From Toxonevra muliebris (lineage: Eukaryota; Arthropoda; Insecta; Diptera; Pallopteridae), in NCBI GenBank assembly GCA_963691655.1, contig OY829328.1, positions 34,181,890 through 34,245,889 on the forward strand: a stretch of DNA of 64,000 bases, given 5' to 3'. A program made the translations under genes and the position numbers. Of the stretch, positions 9,760 through 21,546 are shown piece by piece (position 1 is the first letter of the stretch; every line of letters begins with the position of its first letter). The notes below the pieces were generated by a model. It did not search any database. It had not been told where the DNA came from and saw only the letters and a program-made list of their open reading frames with translations.

Positions 9760-12657
9760 CGATAAGTTTATCGTCTGTGAATGTTTAGGTGGCCCTCACT
9801 GCTATTATCACATGTAATGCGACAGGCTAGCTACTGCATAACAGCAATCGAAGTCCCAAGTAATTGTTGAATTTAGAATCAATTAATGACAGCAAGTCTA
9901 GGCAACAGTTGTAGCTGCCAAACTTTGCAGTTACATTAATCGGTTGGAGTATCGTTGAAACTTGTTTAGAAAACACACACCACGGTGGCTTTTGTGAAAG
10001 TGTTGTTGTACAAAATTTAACAATACTCATTTTGCGAATGAAAAAAATATATGAAGCGCAAACTGGTACACAGGAGATTTGATGTTTAAGCCATCAAACC
10101 AACTGAATGCATACGGAACCTGTATTACAGATATAAAATTCGAAATGCTTGCAAACAAATACACGGTTGCTTGTAATATAGAGAACATGAACAGATACTA
10201 AGAGAGCAGATGTCATGATTGCACTCTTTTCATATGAACGTATGAGAAGCAACCACATCCCAGTTGGTCAACGATGTCTCAAAGAATTGTCTTCATGCTA
10301 GTGGCATGGGTTTCGGCAACATATTGTGCATCGCATTGATGACAACTTGTGGAAAATATCACTCTTGTAATCATTTTTTTTGCTGCGGCTTAGGCAATCC
10401 AGAAGAAAAGAGATAGTTAAAATCGTGGTTAAGGAAAACTTAAGTAATATGCCGCTATTGTGGTCATCAGCTTTGCAATGATCAAACATATGAAAATGTC
10501 GTCAATGACCGCCATTTAAAAATAGGTAAGTGCGTCAGCGAATTTATATGACAAGGCCAACGGGGATACAATACAAGCAGAGACATCGACGACGGTCATT
10601 ACATATGTTCAATTTATTTATAATAGAACTTTCCTGCCTCGCAGCAGTTTGGGCGGAACGGACACGCACACCAACTCACATTACATCACATGTAATTTCT
10701 CATAAAATTTTGGATTTATTTTGTATTTAACTAAAATATTTTCACATCAAAACTCGATTATTGTAATTAAATGACAATTTAAGTAAAAATATTCCCATTA
10801 CATTGAAATCTTAATTTATTAAAGTATTTCTTCCCCAAGAAACCCCCACCGTATAGATCGATTGACATTTTGGACACACCCTGTGGTTTTTTTTTCTTTT
10901 TGCTCTAAGCATGTGGTCTATAAAATACACGTGTAATTTTACCATAGAAATATTTAAAAGTTTGAGTATACATTTCCAATGAACACGAGTGCTTTAGAAA
11001 CACAACAACAACAAAATTTAATCAAATACGTTTCGTTTTATTCCTAGGCAAGAAGAATCTTTTATGTGGCGTTTTTGAAAAGGCTTCCCTTCTTCCAGCT
11101 TTGTTATTGAACTTTTAGGAAATAAAATAGAAGAAAAAGGTTACCTACTCATATTTTATCTCTATGCAAAAAAATGTTGGGGTGGTTGGTTGGTTGCTGC
11201 CTTACGCTTTTCCATTGATTTTGTTTTTGTTGTTGTCGCTAGCCAATATTTCCAACAAATTTATCTCATTTATATGTGTTTGTAGGTTTGAAAAAACTAA
11301 TTTAAAGAAAATAAGAAGATTTTTGTTTCCTTTTTTTCTGTTCTTTTCTGGTTGCACTTATTTACAATTTTATTTTATTAAACGAATCCTTTTTTCTACA
11401 TTGTTTTTTAATCGAAACATTCAGCATTTTGCTTTTAAAGCGCTTATACTCTTTTATTTATTATCCAAAATGAATTTCTTAAGCAGTTTTACTTAAATTT
11501 TGGTATAAAAATTTCTAAAACCACAAGAAATATTAAACAAAAAGTAGCTACATAAAAAATATCTATGGTTTAGATATTAAAAATGCTGCTGTTATTTTTA
11601 ATGAAAATTTTCCTGTGGTTTTCTTGTTATCGTTTTTAGGAGCTTTTTGTTTTTTAGCTGTTTCTATTCGCTATTTTCCCTTAATTAATACTCTTGTTTA
11701 TTTTTTGGTAAAAAAAAATTTGATACAATTTTAAACAAATCAATTTACAACACAATGAATTTGAAAAGTTTCCATTTCGCATTTAAATTGGATTTTTTTT
11801 TTTTTTTTTTTTTGCTTTGCTAGTTACTTTTCTCTTATAGAATATAGTCAGTGAAAAGGGGCATAAAAAGCGTAAAGCAAGGAGCCGTCAGTTATTATAT
11901 ATTGTATATATGTAGGGAATTTGTGATTTTTTGTCACACTTAAGTGTCAACTTCACTTTCAAAGTATTTAGAATTATCTACCTGTTAGATAGGATGACCA
12001 AAAATCTCAATTCTCTCGCTGTTACAACAGACCAGGCTTAAAACTCTGGTCTTCTTGAAAAATTAATTTTAAATGCTACCTTGATCAAAAAACACGAAAC
12101 GAATTGTGACCGATGATAGGCACGCTTCAAGCGAATTACATGCACCACTAAAAAACGCAGTATACAGGGCAAACTGGATCAACATACAAGGGACTTTTGT
12201 AACCCCTGATGACAGCGCGTTTGTTGAGAAAGGGGACAAATACAAGAGAAGTTCAGATATGTCAAATTTTTACTAAGTCCGGAAATCGTTTTGAATATTT
12301 TTTTAAATTGAAATAGACCCCAACACTAGGTTTCATAGCTCAAAAAACCCGGAACCCATAGTTGGTATCACGTTTGATCTAAAAATTGTTCCAAAAAGGG
12401 CTCCCGAGTCAAAGTTAAAAAAATTAGGGATATTTTAAAATTTCCTTCTAAGGTTTTTTAAGAAAAAAAATAATTTTTAACATCTATATAGATTTTACAT
12501 ATATGTTCCAAAAGAAACTCCATAGCAAAAATTAAGAAAACGTTAAATTTTCTCATGAAGTAATGCTCCATCTATGAGCTGACCGATTTTATTGAAATTT
12601 TGAGTACCAAAGTCTTTTAAACCAAAAATTCTATTCTTGACGTCTATTTTGATTAAA
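9760..12657. other. No gene recognised
   Basis: AT-rich DNA with a 21-base T run at 11793-11813. The word TTTGATG-TTTAAGC-CATCAAA near 10079 forms a small hairpin, and its neighbourhood (AACCAACTGAATGC) recurs near 49970. The open frames of 60-110 codons here lack any family signature. Confidence 0.5.
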
Positions 12658-12781
12658 AAAAATAAATTCGGAACGATAGTTAGTAAAAATTTTATTTCTA
12701 GCATTAGCAATGAGATCAAGCCAAGAATAACTCTTGCAGACAGGTGCAACTACGGCATCATTGTGCAGCTGACGACCAATA
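12658..12781 (+). pseudogene. RTE reverse transcriptase scrap
   Basis: A plus-strand frame reads KFGTIVSKNF, then EIKPRITLADRCNYG, matching the order KFEVVKDF ... EIKRRITLDNRCYYG seen in the RTE copy at 5.3-6.2 kb. At DNA level, 12713-12740 is nearly identical to the corresponding part of that copy (GAGATCAAG-CAAGAATAACTCTTG). Only this block survives. Confidence 0.55.
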
Positions 12782-15139
12782 ATTCATAAAACTAAAACCT
12801 TTTGACTTTCATACATTGCATTCATTATAGCGATGATATTTTCAAAGATGCCTTTTCATCATAAAGAGATATTGAAATCCTTTCTCAAAACTAATCCAGA
12901 ATATTGGGCAATACTTTCCCTGCAATATCAAAATTGTTGACATTTTTAATTGACAAACGAACTCCACTTAATTTTCATCATGCTAGTACTTTTTTTGATC
13001 TCCGCTTTGGTAGACTTTACCTAAAGATATTTGAGTTTATCTTTCATTTCAGAGTGATTGGCCAAAATCAGGCCTTTTTCGATAACGGAAACTAAATCAA
13101 ACTAAATTTGCTTCTGAAATGGGGTAGATCGATTATTAGTAAAAAAAATGTAGAGACTTTTTTACCGTACGCCCGACTTCTTGAAAACTTTCCAAAGTTG
13201 CGGAGAATTTTACATTTACATAAGTAAGGAAGTGAGACTTATGAGTTTTAAAGGGATTATTTTGGCAGCCCGGCCAAGTTCATCACTAGTTTCTTTCTGA
13301 GAACATATTTGATGATTTCTCTCACTTAATTTTAAGCACTCCAACACTACACTATTGATAGTTTTCAAAAATTCTTTTAGAACTGAACCGTGGTACTTTA
13401 TAGTGAACCTCAAACGATTTATTTCTGACAAGTTTTCTTCTGAATTTAACTAAGCTTTTAATCAAAGGGAAACTTTTATTCCTTTGATTTAGATAAAAAT
13501 AAAGAAAATTTCCTTTTACAATTTTAACTTAGTTACTTTTTTATAAATATTTTCCTTATTTGAAATACAAGTAATAAAAATGTGTGACCTCTTGCTAAAG
13601 TATGTACAACTTTAAAATCACTTGATGTTAATGTTACTGTTGTTGTGTCGCACAGCAACGTCAACTCAAAATAACAACAAAAACAACAGGAAAACAGCAA
13701 TAGCAACACTAAACAACATCAACCAACAACGCCTTCAGCATATAATTCACCTTAATGACATTCTTATGTTTTACATTTCTAATTGAAATGTTTAACAACA
13801 AGAACAACACGAAGCAAAAACATAGAGGGAGACAAAATGAAAATATATAAAGACATGGGGATTGAAAGAGAGAGACAAAGATTATGGAAGTGCAGTTAAA
13901 AGGGGACATGAGCAATGACCTCAACTCGAACGCCACTCATTACAAAAATAGCAACATCCAACCATAATAAAAATAGAAATGTCAGAGATCTTTTTTTGGA
14001 GAGAAGAAGTATTTGGTGCAAGCCGTTTTGAAAGCCTAAAAGTATGCTATATTAAATATATTACATAGTGCTGGTATTCAATGTTGAACACTTATTACAA
14101 CGCGCGTTCATTAAGCTTACAAAATACGACGTAAATACACACTTAAACTCTGCTATCTAATGTTATTCTCATTAATCTTACTTCCCTGCAGCAGTGAGTG
14201 GAAAATTTTCTGAATTTTCGAGAGCCAAATTATTTTGCTCATTAATTGTAATTTAGAAAAAGAAAATCAATTTTTTTTTGTTTATTCGAATATAAGAAAA
14301 CTGAAGCTGCATATGTACATTGCAAATCGTTATCTACTATATAAGTAAATGAAGCTATTGAGCTGTACTACATATGTAGTACTTATATGCTAATGATCGT
14401 ATTCAACAACAGTATATTAGTCTAGACTCGTGAGTGTAAAATAAATGGTATGTAAAACTCATAGCCCAAACATTTTTTAATATGTATTAAAGTTGATGTT
14501 AAGCTATAAGAGTAGCTAAAATTTAATTATATATGTACATGCAATACACACGTTCATACATATGCACATAGATTTACTTATATAGAATTTGTAATTTCCT
14601 GAAGTTTGCTTAAGCTATAAAGCAATGAATGCTCTCAGCTAGACATTAAATTAACAATCTAATTATGTAACAAAATTAAAAGGCGCACAAAATGACTACA
14701 ATATATTACTAGTACGTACATAAAACATATATATATATACACACGCACATATAATGTGTACAGTGTTTGTACATAAACCTCGAAATTCATTGAATTTTGA
14801 ACTAGTAGCTAAGTTAGATAATTAGGTTGCATACCTTACACTCACAATAAAGTTTAAGTGTTTAGCATATTTAAACTAACTAGCAATTTCAAAAGCACAT
14901 ACTTACATACATATATACACATTAGGGATGTTGATCTTGAAACCCTTTTTCGGAATTTGGGACTTTTGGCACTCAAATTTTAATGCCCGGATCCCAGGAT
15001 TAAACTTGAGATTAAAAGTTGTATCAAATATAAAATAAAAACTGATAAGTTATTGAATATGTTCAAGATATAACACAAATTAACGTTTATGTCATGATAT
15101 GCATGTGCGTTAGAGTGGAATCATAGTGCGGAAACCGAA
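12782..15139. other. No gene recognised
   Basis: AT-rich DNA with CAA/CAACA-rich patches (13640-13740) and simple ATAT/ACAC sequence (14510-14760). No family signature in any frame. Confidence 0.5.
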
Positions 15140-15179
15140 ACGCGTTTCGTGTTTAAGTCGAGAAAAGCTGAAAAGTTAA

Positions 15180-15395
15180 GTCCAAAAGTGGTGTAAGCCA
15201 ATTCTTCTATAATTTGCAGTTTCGCCATAATTACCAGAATAATTTAGCACCCTTCAGTTTACTGCAAAAAGTAGTGAAAATCTGGGTTCAACTGTGCAGT
15301 GGAAAAATAAATTACAAAAGTACTTTACTTTGTATAGCACTTCTACAAAGCCAATGTATTGCCAAAAAAATTGTTGGCTTACATCACTTTTGCAC
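15180..15395. mobile_element. Fold-back miniature element with 20-bp end motif (copy A)
   Basis: Begins with CCAAAAGTGGTGTAAGCC at 15182-15199 and ends with its inverted form GGCTTACATCACTTTTGCAC at 15376-15395. The interior matches two separated parts of the composite at 29.7-30.8 kb: the left half (ATAATTTGCAGTTTC, GGGTTCAACTGTGCAG) and the right half (GCACTTCTACAAAGCCAATGT). Outer flanks GCAATGGCTCACATA-like are shared on the right side. Exact ends and target duplication are unclear. No coding capacity. Confidence 0.7.
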
Positions 15396-15657
15396 TCAAT
15401 GGCTCACATATTGTTTTCTTTTCACTAGAATGACCAAAAATTTAAATAAATATCGCTTTCTACTTTTGATGGATGTATTTTACGCGCTAAGTGCACAAAT
15501 CGTTTTTTCAATATTTTTGAATAATATGAGGACAAATCTGAATTTTTTTTAATTTTTTGCCGTTCTGATGCAAATAATTTTCCTAGATCCAACGGGAAAT
15601 TTTATTAAGAACATTTATAGTAATAAACTTGTTACACCATTTAAACACGCAACACAT

Positions 15658-16856
15658 CTGACCTCTCTCCAAATCTTTGGCACACACCCATCTCTTAGAC
15701 ATCTTGAGAAGATCTCCACCGGATGAGGCCCCACACTCTCGAGAAAATGTTGTAGCCATCTATCTTCCGAATACTGTCGAGCGCTGTGGTAGTTCCAGAC
15801 AGTATTTTTAGATGTTTTCATGCCTCATTTACAGTATCCATGGTTCCACAGAACTGCAGCCTTATTTCTCCTTTTGTATTTATTAAAACTGTCCCTATAC
15901 TTATTTCAATCCTATTCTAGTCGGCTTAGCTTAGCCTTGTTTAAGAGTCTTGGTTTCTTCCTAAGTTGTTCTAAATCTACGTTCCACCAAACCGTTTTTG
16001 GTCTGGATCGTGGGCTAGTTTGTGGACAACATAGCTCAAGAGATTTAATCAATATCCCTGTCAGACGTTCTACTGCTTTATTAATGTTAGCATTCTCTTG
16101 GCCAGCTTTGAATTTCGTCGATGCAAGCTTTTGAGAAGCCGTTATTGAAAATTCAGACCTGTGCGCCTTTTTGAGATTCCTAAATGACCGTGAGACCTCT
16201 ACTTCAGAGTTTATAGTGAAAAATATCCGACTGTGGTCCGAGAAGGAACAAATGTCTGATACCCTCCAACTCTAATAGTATTGGAATCTGTGGCCAAAGT
16301 TATATCAATGACTTCTTCCTTAACCCTGTTATTAAACGTTGGTTGGTTACCCTTGTTGCATATAGTTAGGTTAGTGGAAAAGAACATAATAAAAAATGGA
16401 CTCACCTCTACTGTTGGTGTCAGTACTGCCCCAAAGTTCATTGTGACCATTTGCGTCACAGCCAACCATCAGGTCCAAACCGGGTGACTCCGCATATGCG
16501 ACCAGTTGCCGGATTGATTGTGGGGGCGGGCCTTCCCTATCGTATGGGAAGTATGCGGACGCTAGCAACAAGCTACGCTTGTGCCTGTATTCGCATACCA
16601 CCGTTGTGAGGTCTCCAGTGCTGTAGGAAGTTAAAAGAAACAGATTAATGCTTTTCTCGGCAACCATACAGGTTCTTATCTTACCTTGGGTAAGTGGAGC
16701 ATAAAGGCGATAGCCGCTTAGCCCCAGTCCATTAAACCTACCTCTTACAAGTCAGGGTTCTTGAACCAGAGCTACGTCCACCCCCTTTTTTGCGATGGAT
16801 TTCATTAGTTCGAGAGAAGCTGAAATGGAGTGGTGCAAATTAATTTGCACCACTTC
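15658..16856 (-). pseudogene. LINE ORF2: AP-like endonuclease and start of reverse transcriptase
   Basis: The apurinic-type endonuclease domain nicks target DNA. On the minus strand it starts at VVQINLHHS (about 16856) with the expected Asn and reaches VQEP (metal-binding Glu, about 16752). It then continues in other frames through SAYFPYDREGPPP, VGCDANGHNELWGS (about 16460-16395; Asp and Asn of the active site), a PTFNNRVKEEVIDIT stretch and a C-terminal SDH at 16233-16241. A Trp- and Lys-rich linker typical of LOA elements (VWWNVDLEQLRKK) follows at about 15990. The last recognisable part is the first block of the reverse transcriptase, ending PKIWREVR near 15660. At least three frameshifts are present. 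The YADD catalytic box and everything after it are gone. Confidence 0.75.
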
Positions 16857-18109
16857 AAACTTCTTCTCTGTTGCTTGCAAACCACCAGGAACACGAACCT
16901 TTAAGTTGTCTAACCCGAACGTGATGCTGTCCTCGCAGCTCCTTAGTTTAGTAAGTGATACCTGATGAACTGCGTTCGGTGTATCACCACCCACTCCATT
17001 TGTGCAGGGAGACATAGAGACAACCTGCCACTTCGATGTAATAAGCGTCTGATTTTGACGCCCAATAAGTTTCAGTATGGATTCCTGATCCGGAACCGGA
17101 GGAGGAATCCACACTGATATTATCGACCGAACTGGAAGCCAAGAGCAAGGAACTACTTCCAAATGGGCTCCATGCCAGAATGCATCAAGGGTGCTGATTG
17201 TACGCATTAAGAAATCGCGGGATTTCTTGTTGCTGGAACTAACAACCTTCACACTCTTGTACCAGCCAGCCCCACCAAAAACTAGCAACTCACTGTTAGC
17301 CCTGAGCATCGCCTCCATCAGCTTAACTTCTACAAGTAGCCAGTTCTCCGGCGTTATCTTCCCATCAGGGTTGACGTTGTCGACGATGGCGACTTGTAGC
17401 TCCATGAGAGAGTCGAAGGCTTTTTCGACTCCCTTGGAGTAACCTCATGGGACCGGGCTCTTTACATAGCCTTGCCCGATGAGGAACTCTGTTCCCTATT
17501 TGGAGAGCCTGTGGACTAACGCATTGATGGCATGCTAACGCTTCCACCTGTGGCCTGGTCCGTTGGCTTCTCCTTTTGGCACGAGGAGGAAGTGGCGTTA
17601 TTCTTCTCGAACTTTGTCATAACCTTCTCGTGCTTCTTGATAAGATCCTTCTCCCTTTTTGTAAAGGAAGAAGGAATTTTTTGCCCTCATTTTTCGAAGG
17701 TAGTAAGCCGAGCGTTTGTAGCTATTTTTGGTCCGTTGTTCTCGGCTTACCACCATCCTTGCCTTCTTCCCCGGCGCGGAAGCCGCAGCCGGAGACCAGG
17801 GAGAATCACTGAGCAACTGCATCTCCGAACCAATGCCATCGACGTTGCTAACCTGCGATAAAGAGTCATCATCGGTTGCTTTTTCGATGCGTAGGTTCGA
17901 AAGACACCCTCCCTTTCCCTCCCAGTAGCATTTGTAGACTGTGGAGCCTTGGGTATCACCGAACAGCCTAAGAGGTCGCTGCGTATCGACGCCAGATAGC
18001 CCTCTAGCCCAAAACCTGCCGCCGGTACTGGGGCTCCTACTCCCTGCACCGTATCATTTTCCTTAAACACTTCACCCATAATTAAAGATGTTCCTCTTCC
18101 CTGTGGCAT
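16857..18109 (-). pseudogene. LINE ORF1 (gag-like, DUF4780-type region), broken
   Basis: Putative RNA-binding protein of the LINE. A plausible start is the ATG at 18109 (minus strand; MPQGRGTSLIMGEV). The N-terminal part is Gly/Pro/Ser-rich and low in structure. A middle block in another frame (17822-17598) is Lys/Glu-rich, resembling the charged region that precedes the conserved domain. The C-terminal block (17405 to about 16870) has GGAGWYKSVKVVSSSNKKSR, then LEVVPCSWLPVR and ISVWIPPPVPD, which resembles the DUF4780 domain found in many insect retroelement ORF1 proteins. The normal C-x2-C zinc knuckles were not seen. The last part runs into the endonuclease without a stop. Frame changes near 17400 and 17750 show it is a pseudogene. 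Confidence 0.6.
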
Positions 18110-18330
18110 TTCTTTTGAGTCTACTATCCCACGCACAAAAAGACTTGGACTCGACCGCCCCTGACCTGGAGAACAGACGTCGTTGTGTGCCGCTCCTAAC
18201 ATCAAGAAAACAGTCGCATACTGGCCTATCAGGTCAGCATAACCCGACGAATTACTGCAACTTAAGCCCACACACCACGACAAGGTGCCTACACATGTGG
18301 GGGTATCAGGTTTATACCAATTGCTGAAAT

Positions 18331-18974
18331 TATAGACTGGGAAACTGCAGGGCCCCTTAATCTCAAATGGTCTACCGAAGAATATACTACTTCACGTGAT
18401 TTCATACAGACTATAAAGAAATAACTCTTACAAATTTGAAAATATTCCTTCGCAATGCATGTAAACCTGAAAATACAGATTTTTTTTATCCCGTTTTTGT
18501 AATCGGAAAACACACAAAAATTAAAAAAAAAGTTTACTTAAAGAGCGCGTAAAATTTACATACACTATGATGAATACGATGTCCGTTTGAATTTTTGGAT
18601 ATTTACATTAAAATTTCATAGAACAAAAACAATATTATATCCCACAAAACATTGACACATACTTGACTTGTGCCATGAACGATTTGGAAAAAACTTTTAA
18701 TTCAAATATGGCAAAATATGAAACGAAAATTTTATAAAACAAAAAAAATTGAATTTTTATAAGTATTTGTAATTACATACGAGTCCTGATAATTCCTTGA
18801 TTGTCTCTTTCCATTCCGAGCCTAATTTTAGAGCAAGTCCCGGTATTCTGGAATCTTGTACAAATGTTTGTACAGATATGTCTCTATCCAACAGAATGCA
18901 CATTCGAACACTTTCTGATTTGTAATTCCTTTATTTTCATTTCGTTTTATTTATTTTTATTCTATTTTTTCCCC
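18331..18974. other. No gene recognised
   Basis: AT-rich sequence between the LINE 5' end and a pentanucleotide satellite. Nothing identifiable. Confidence 0.5.
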
Positions 18975-19100
18975 TTCCTTTCCTTTCCTTTCCTTTCCTT
19001 TCCTTTCCTTTCCTTTCCTTTCCTTTCCTTTCCTTTCCTTTCCTTTCCTTTCCTTTCCTTTCCTTTCCTTTCCTTTCCTTTCCTTTCCCTTCCTTTCCTT
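18975..19100. repeat. (TTTCC)n microsatellite
   Basis: About 22 near-perfect copies of a 5-base unit, with interruptions only at the right end. Because 5 is not a multiple of 3, all frames stay open on both strands, which produces spurious Phe/Leu/Pro/Ser and Lys/Glu/Arg/Gly open frames. Confidence 0.97.
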
Positions 19101-20582
19101 CTTCCATTACTTCCTTTCTTTTCCTCTTTCTCATTCATTTTTCATTTCTCCTTTCTTGAAAGTGATGATTTTTGGCATGAATATTCAAACTACTAACTTG
19201 AATTAGTCGACTTGAAAAATTGGCCTAATTTTTTAATAAATTATTATAAAAAATTTCACAGTGTATTCAAATTACTAGTCTAATAAAAAATACAAAAAAA
19301 AAAGTAATTTATCAATTTAAAAAATTAAGCAAGGAAACCCTGTCATTTTACCACACGCAAAATCCAGAGTATAAAGTTCCAGTTGCTGTTGTTGTTGTCT
19401 TCCCCGGACGCTTCTTGTTTTGTTCTTATCTATGCGGTAAACGCCTTAAAGTAATTTTTGTGTTTGAAGTTTTAATATTATATAAGGCATAAATGAACGT
19501 TTTGCACAGGGTGCTTAGTGTACATCAAAGTCGAAAGTCACGTGATTCTGACAGTTTCTGCTGAGTATGCTGTGTTGATTCTTATTCATATAAGTTGGTA
19601 TTCTTATTTCTGTTGATGATGTTGCTGTCACAGTTTTCCACACTTCTCCGTTGACAGCATTAGTTGATGACAACACACCATACAAATAACGCCATCAGTA
19701 AATAAATACGATATCATGGGGCGCTCAAGCAAAATGCTTAAGGATATCTTACATATTTGTTTTTTTTTTTTCATTATAAGTAATTTATTTTCTTAACAAA
19801 AAAAATTTGCTTGAGGTTATATTATCAACTTTGGGTTTCTTATGCAATTTCTTTATTATTAAGGAAGTAGCCAACTAAGATATAAATGTGACTAAAATAG
19901 TACATACCTACGTAATTAGAAATTGCATGACAACCAGTGTAACACAGCAGTGAAGGAATTTTATGTTTTGTAGTTATAGTATAAGTCATTCCTTTTTGAC
20001 TATTACATTCATCAAAATGATAAAAATTAAATTCTTCATTATGATAAGTTTGTATAATATTGATGTAAAAACGTTTGTTTGAGTTTTATTTAGATTTTCC
20101 AAATTTTTGTATTGTAGTGCATTTAGTATTCATTTTTTAGGGAAATGGTTGCCACAAATGGATTTCTTTTATCAAAAACCAACCCGGCATTCAAAATTTG
20201 AACGAAATCCTTAGCTCCATAAAAGTCTCATCGTTTCGTATTTGTTTGTTAGCGTGCGTGATTTACATGCGATCTTAAAACAATTTTAATGAATCTATGG
20301 AGTTGCAGGTTTCGTTCAAAATTTGTTTAAAAAACGAGTTCTATGGTACCCTAAAAAAAAGGACCTTACATTTAAAGGTGAAAATGTTTCCTTACACTCT
20401 GGTGTGAATATATACACCAACCGGCGTGAACCGATTTGACGGAAACATTTATGTTATTATATATAACAGCTCTAACACAAAACTATAAAAAACTTTCTAA
20501 AAAAACTTTTTATTGTAAAGCTTTATCTCTGGTTCATATTTTGCGTCGGTTGAAAGATTACCTATTTTTAGCTATTTTGGGT
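19101..20582. other. No gene recognised
   Basis: AT-rich DNA with TTG/GTT-rich patches (about 19385 and 19610). No coding or RNA gene signature found. Confidence 0.5.
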
Positions 20583-20658
20583 AATAAAACTAGTGTCCGA
20601 CCTAAACCGAATTTTTCGGCCGAAACCGAATTTCGGCCATTTTTTAATATATATGTAT

Positions 20659-20899
20659 ATATCTGTGGTCACAAGGCATAACAGCATAAGTGTTTTTTTT
20701 TTTTGTATTTTACAGGAGAGCACTTCAAAGGTTCAAGTGCTAAGAGTAATCAGGTTGAGTTGTGCTATTTTTCCGCCCTGAACCGATAGTCATAAAATTC
20801 TGACACAATATGAAAACGGATATGAAGACTCAAATTATGATAATAACTCGAATTCGACAAAACTCGAGTTGTGTTGTTATTGCTTGTGACCACAGATAT
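20659..20899. mobile_element. Nested miniature inverted-repeat element 1
   Basis: ATATCTGTGGTCACAAG at 20659-20675 is mirrored by CTTGTGACCACAGATAT at 20883-20899, a perfect 17-base inverted repeat enclosing about 205 bases inside the hAT-type element. A target duplication is not clear because the flanks are AT-rich. No coding capacity. Confidence 0.75.
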
Positions 20900-20965
20900 G
20901 TTAAAATTAAAATTCAAATCATTTTAATTTTTTTTTAATTAAAACTCAAAAAAAAAAAATCCATG

Positions 20966-21247
20966 TACATTCGGGCGTATCAATTTTTTTTTTTTTTTGT
21001 TTTGAAAAGTACGTTGACAGAAAAATTCAATATTCGATTCTGATCAACTTTGCCGAGAAATTCGAAGCAGTTTCAGTACTACGGACTGTAGTTGTTTGAA
21101 TAAAAATCGATAGTTACTTTTAATATTACTTTAACTTCTACGAATTTTACGGGAGGTAAGCTCCATTTTTTTTGTCATAGAATATGGAACTCTTCTGTCG
21201 GTATTCTGAAAAAATCTCATCCATACAAATTGGTACGCCCTAATATA
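20966..21247. mobile_element. Nested miniature inverted-repeat element 2 (TA-flanked)
   Basis: TACATTCGGGCGTATCAATT at 20966-20985 pairs with the reverse complement of 21228-21247 (TATATTAGGGCGTACCAATT), with three mismatches. Both ends start with TA, consistent with a Tc1/mariner-type TA target. It lies inside the hAT-type element, next to nested element 1. Confidence 0.7.
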
Positions 21248-21546
21248 CATACTTATATATGTATATATAAAATAACAAAAATTTTATTTTAACAATAAAG
21301 AAAATACATATTAAAGGCACTAAAAAAAATACATTTTGTGGTATAGGCACAAATGAAATTCACATTTTATTTTAATATTCAAAATTGAATAACTTTATGT
21401 TATAACTGCGTACTAAAATGTAATTTACAGTAAAATTTATAAAGTTTCGGTTTCGGCCAAATATTCGGCCATATTCTTTGCCGAAACCGTATTTTTTGCC
21501 GAAACCATAACCGAAACCGAATATTCGGTCGGACACTAAATAAAAC

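Larger units (their letters stand above)
15658..18330 (-). mobile_element. LOA-like LINE, 5' part present, 3' part lost
   Basis: A minus-strand LINE containing, in order, a 5' untranslated stretch (CACCTTGTCGTGGTG near 18290), an ORF1 region, an endonuclease and the start of reverse transcriptase. Coding similarity stops abruptly near 15658, within the reverse transcriptase (just after PKIWREVR). LINE insertions normally lose the 5' end, so loss of the 3' end implies a later deletion or rearrangement. An internal deletion also joins the linker after the endonuclease directly to the reverse transcriptase. The clade call rests on a DUF4780-like ORF1 and is tentative. Confidence 0.75.
20591..21538. 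mobile_element. hAT-type non-autonomous element with perfect 8-bp target duplication
   Basis: The ends are TAGTGTCCGACC (20591) and its inverted form GGTCGGACACTA (to 21538). They are flanked by a perfect 8-base duplication AATAAAAC at 20583-20590 and 21539-21546. An 8-bp duplication with a TAG-start inverted repeat fits the hAT superfamily. Inside the ends are repeated CCGAAACCGAA / TTCGGCC words (20604-20637 and 21447-21529), likely subterminal transposase-binding repeats. No transposase is encoded. Two smaller inverted-repeat elements sit inside it. Confidence 0.9.

Noticed and set aside
15214..15552. 112-codon open frame
   Set aside because: Begins inside the fold-back element and has no domain signature.
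17191..18327. Plus-strand open frames over the large LINE
   Set aside because: Antisense of LINE ORF1, which is GC-rich enough to keep opposite frames open.
18801..19196. 131-codon open frame rich in Phe/Leu/Pro/Ser
   Set aside because: It is produced by the (TTTCC)n array, which is open in all frames.
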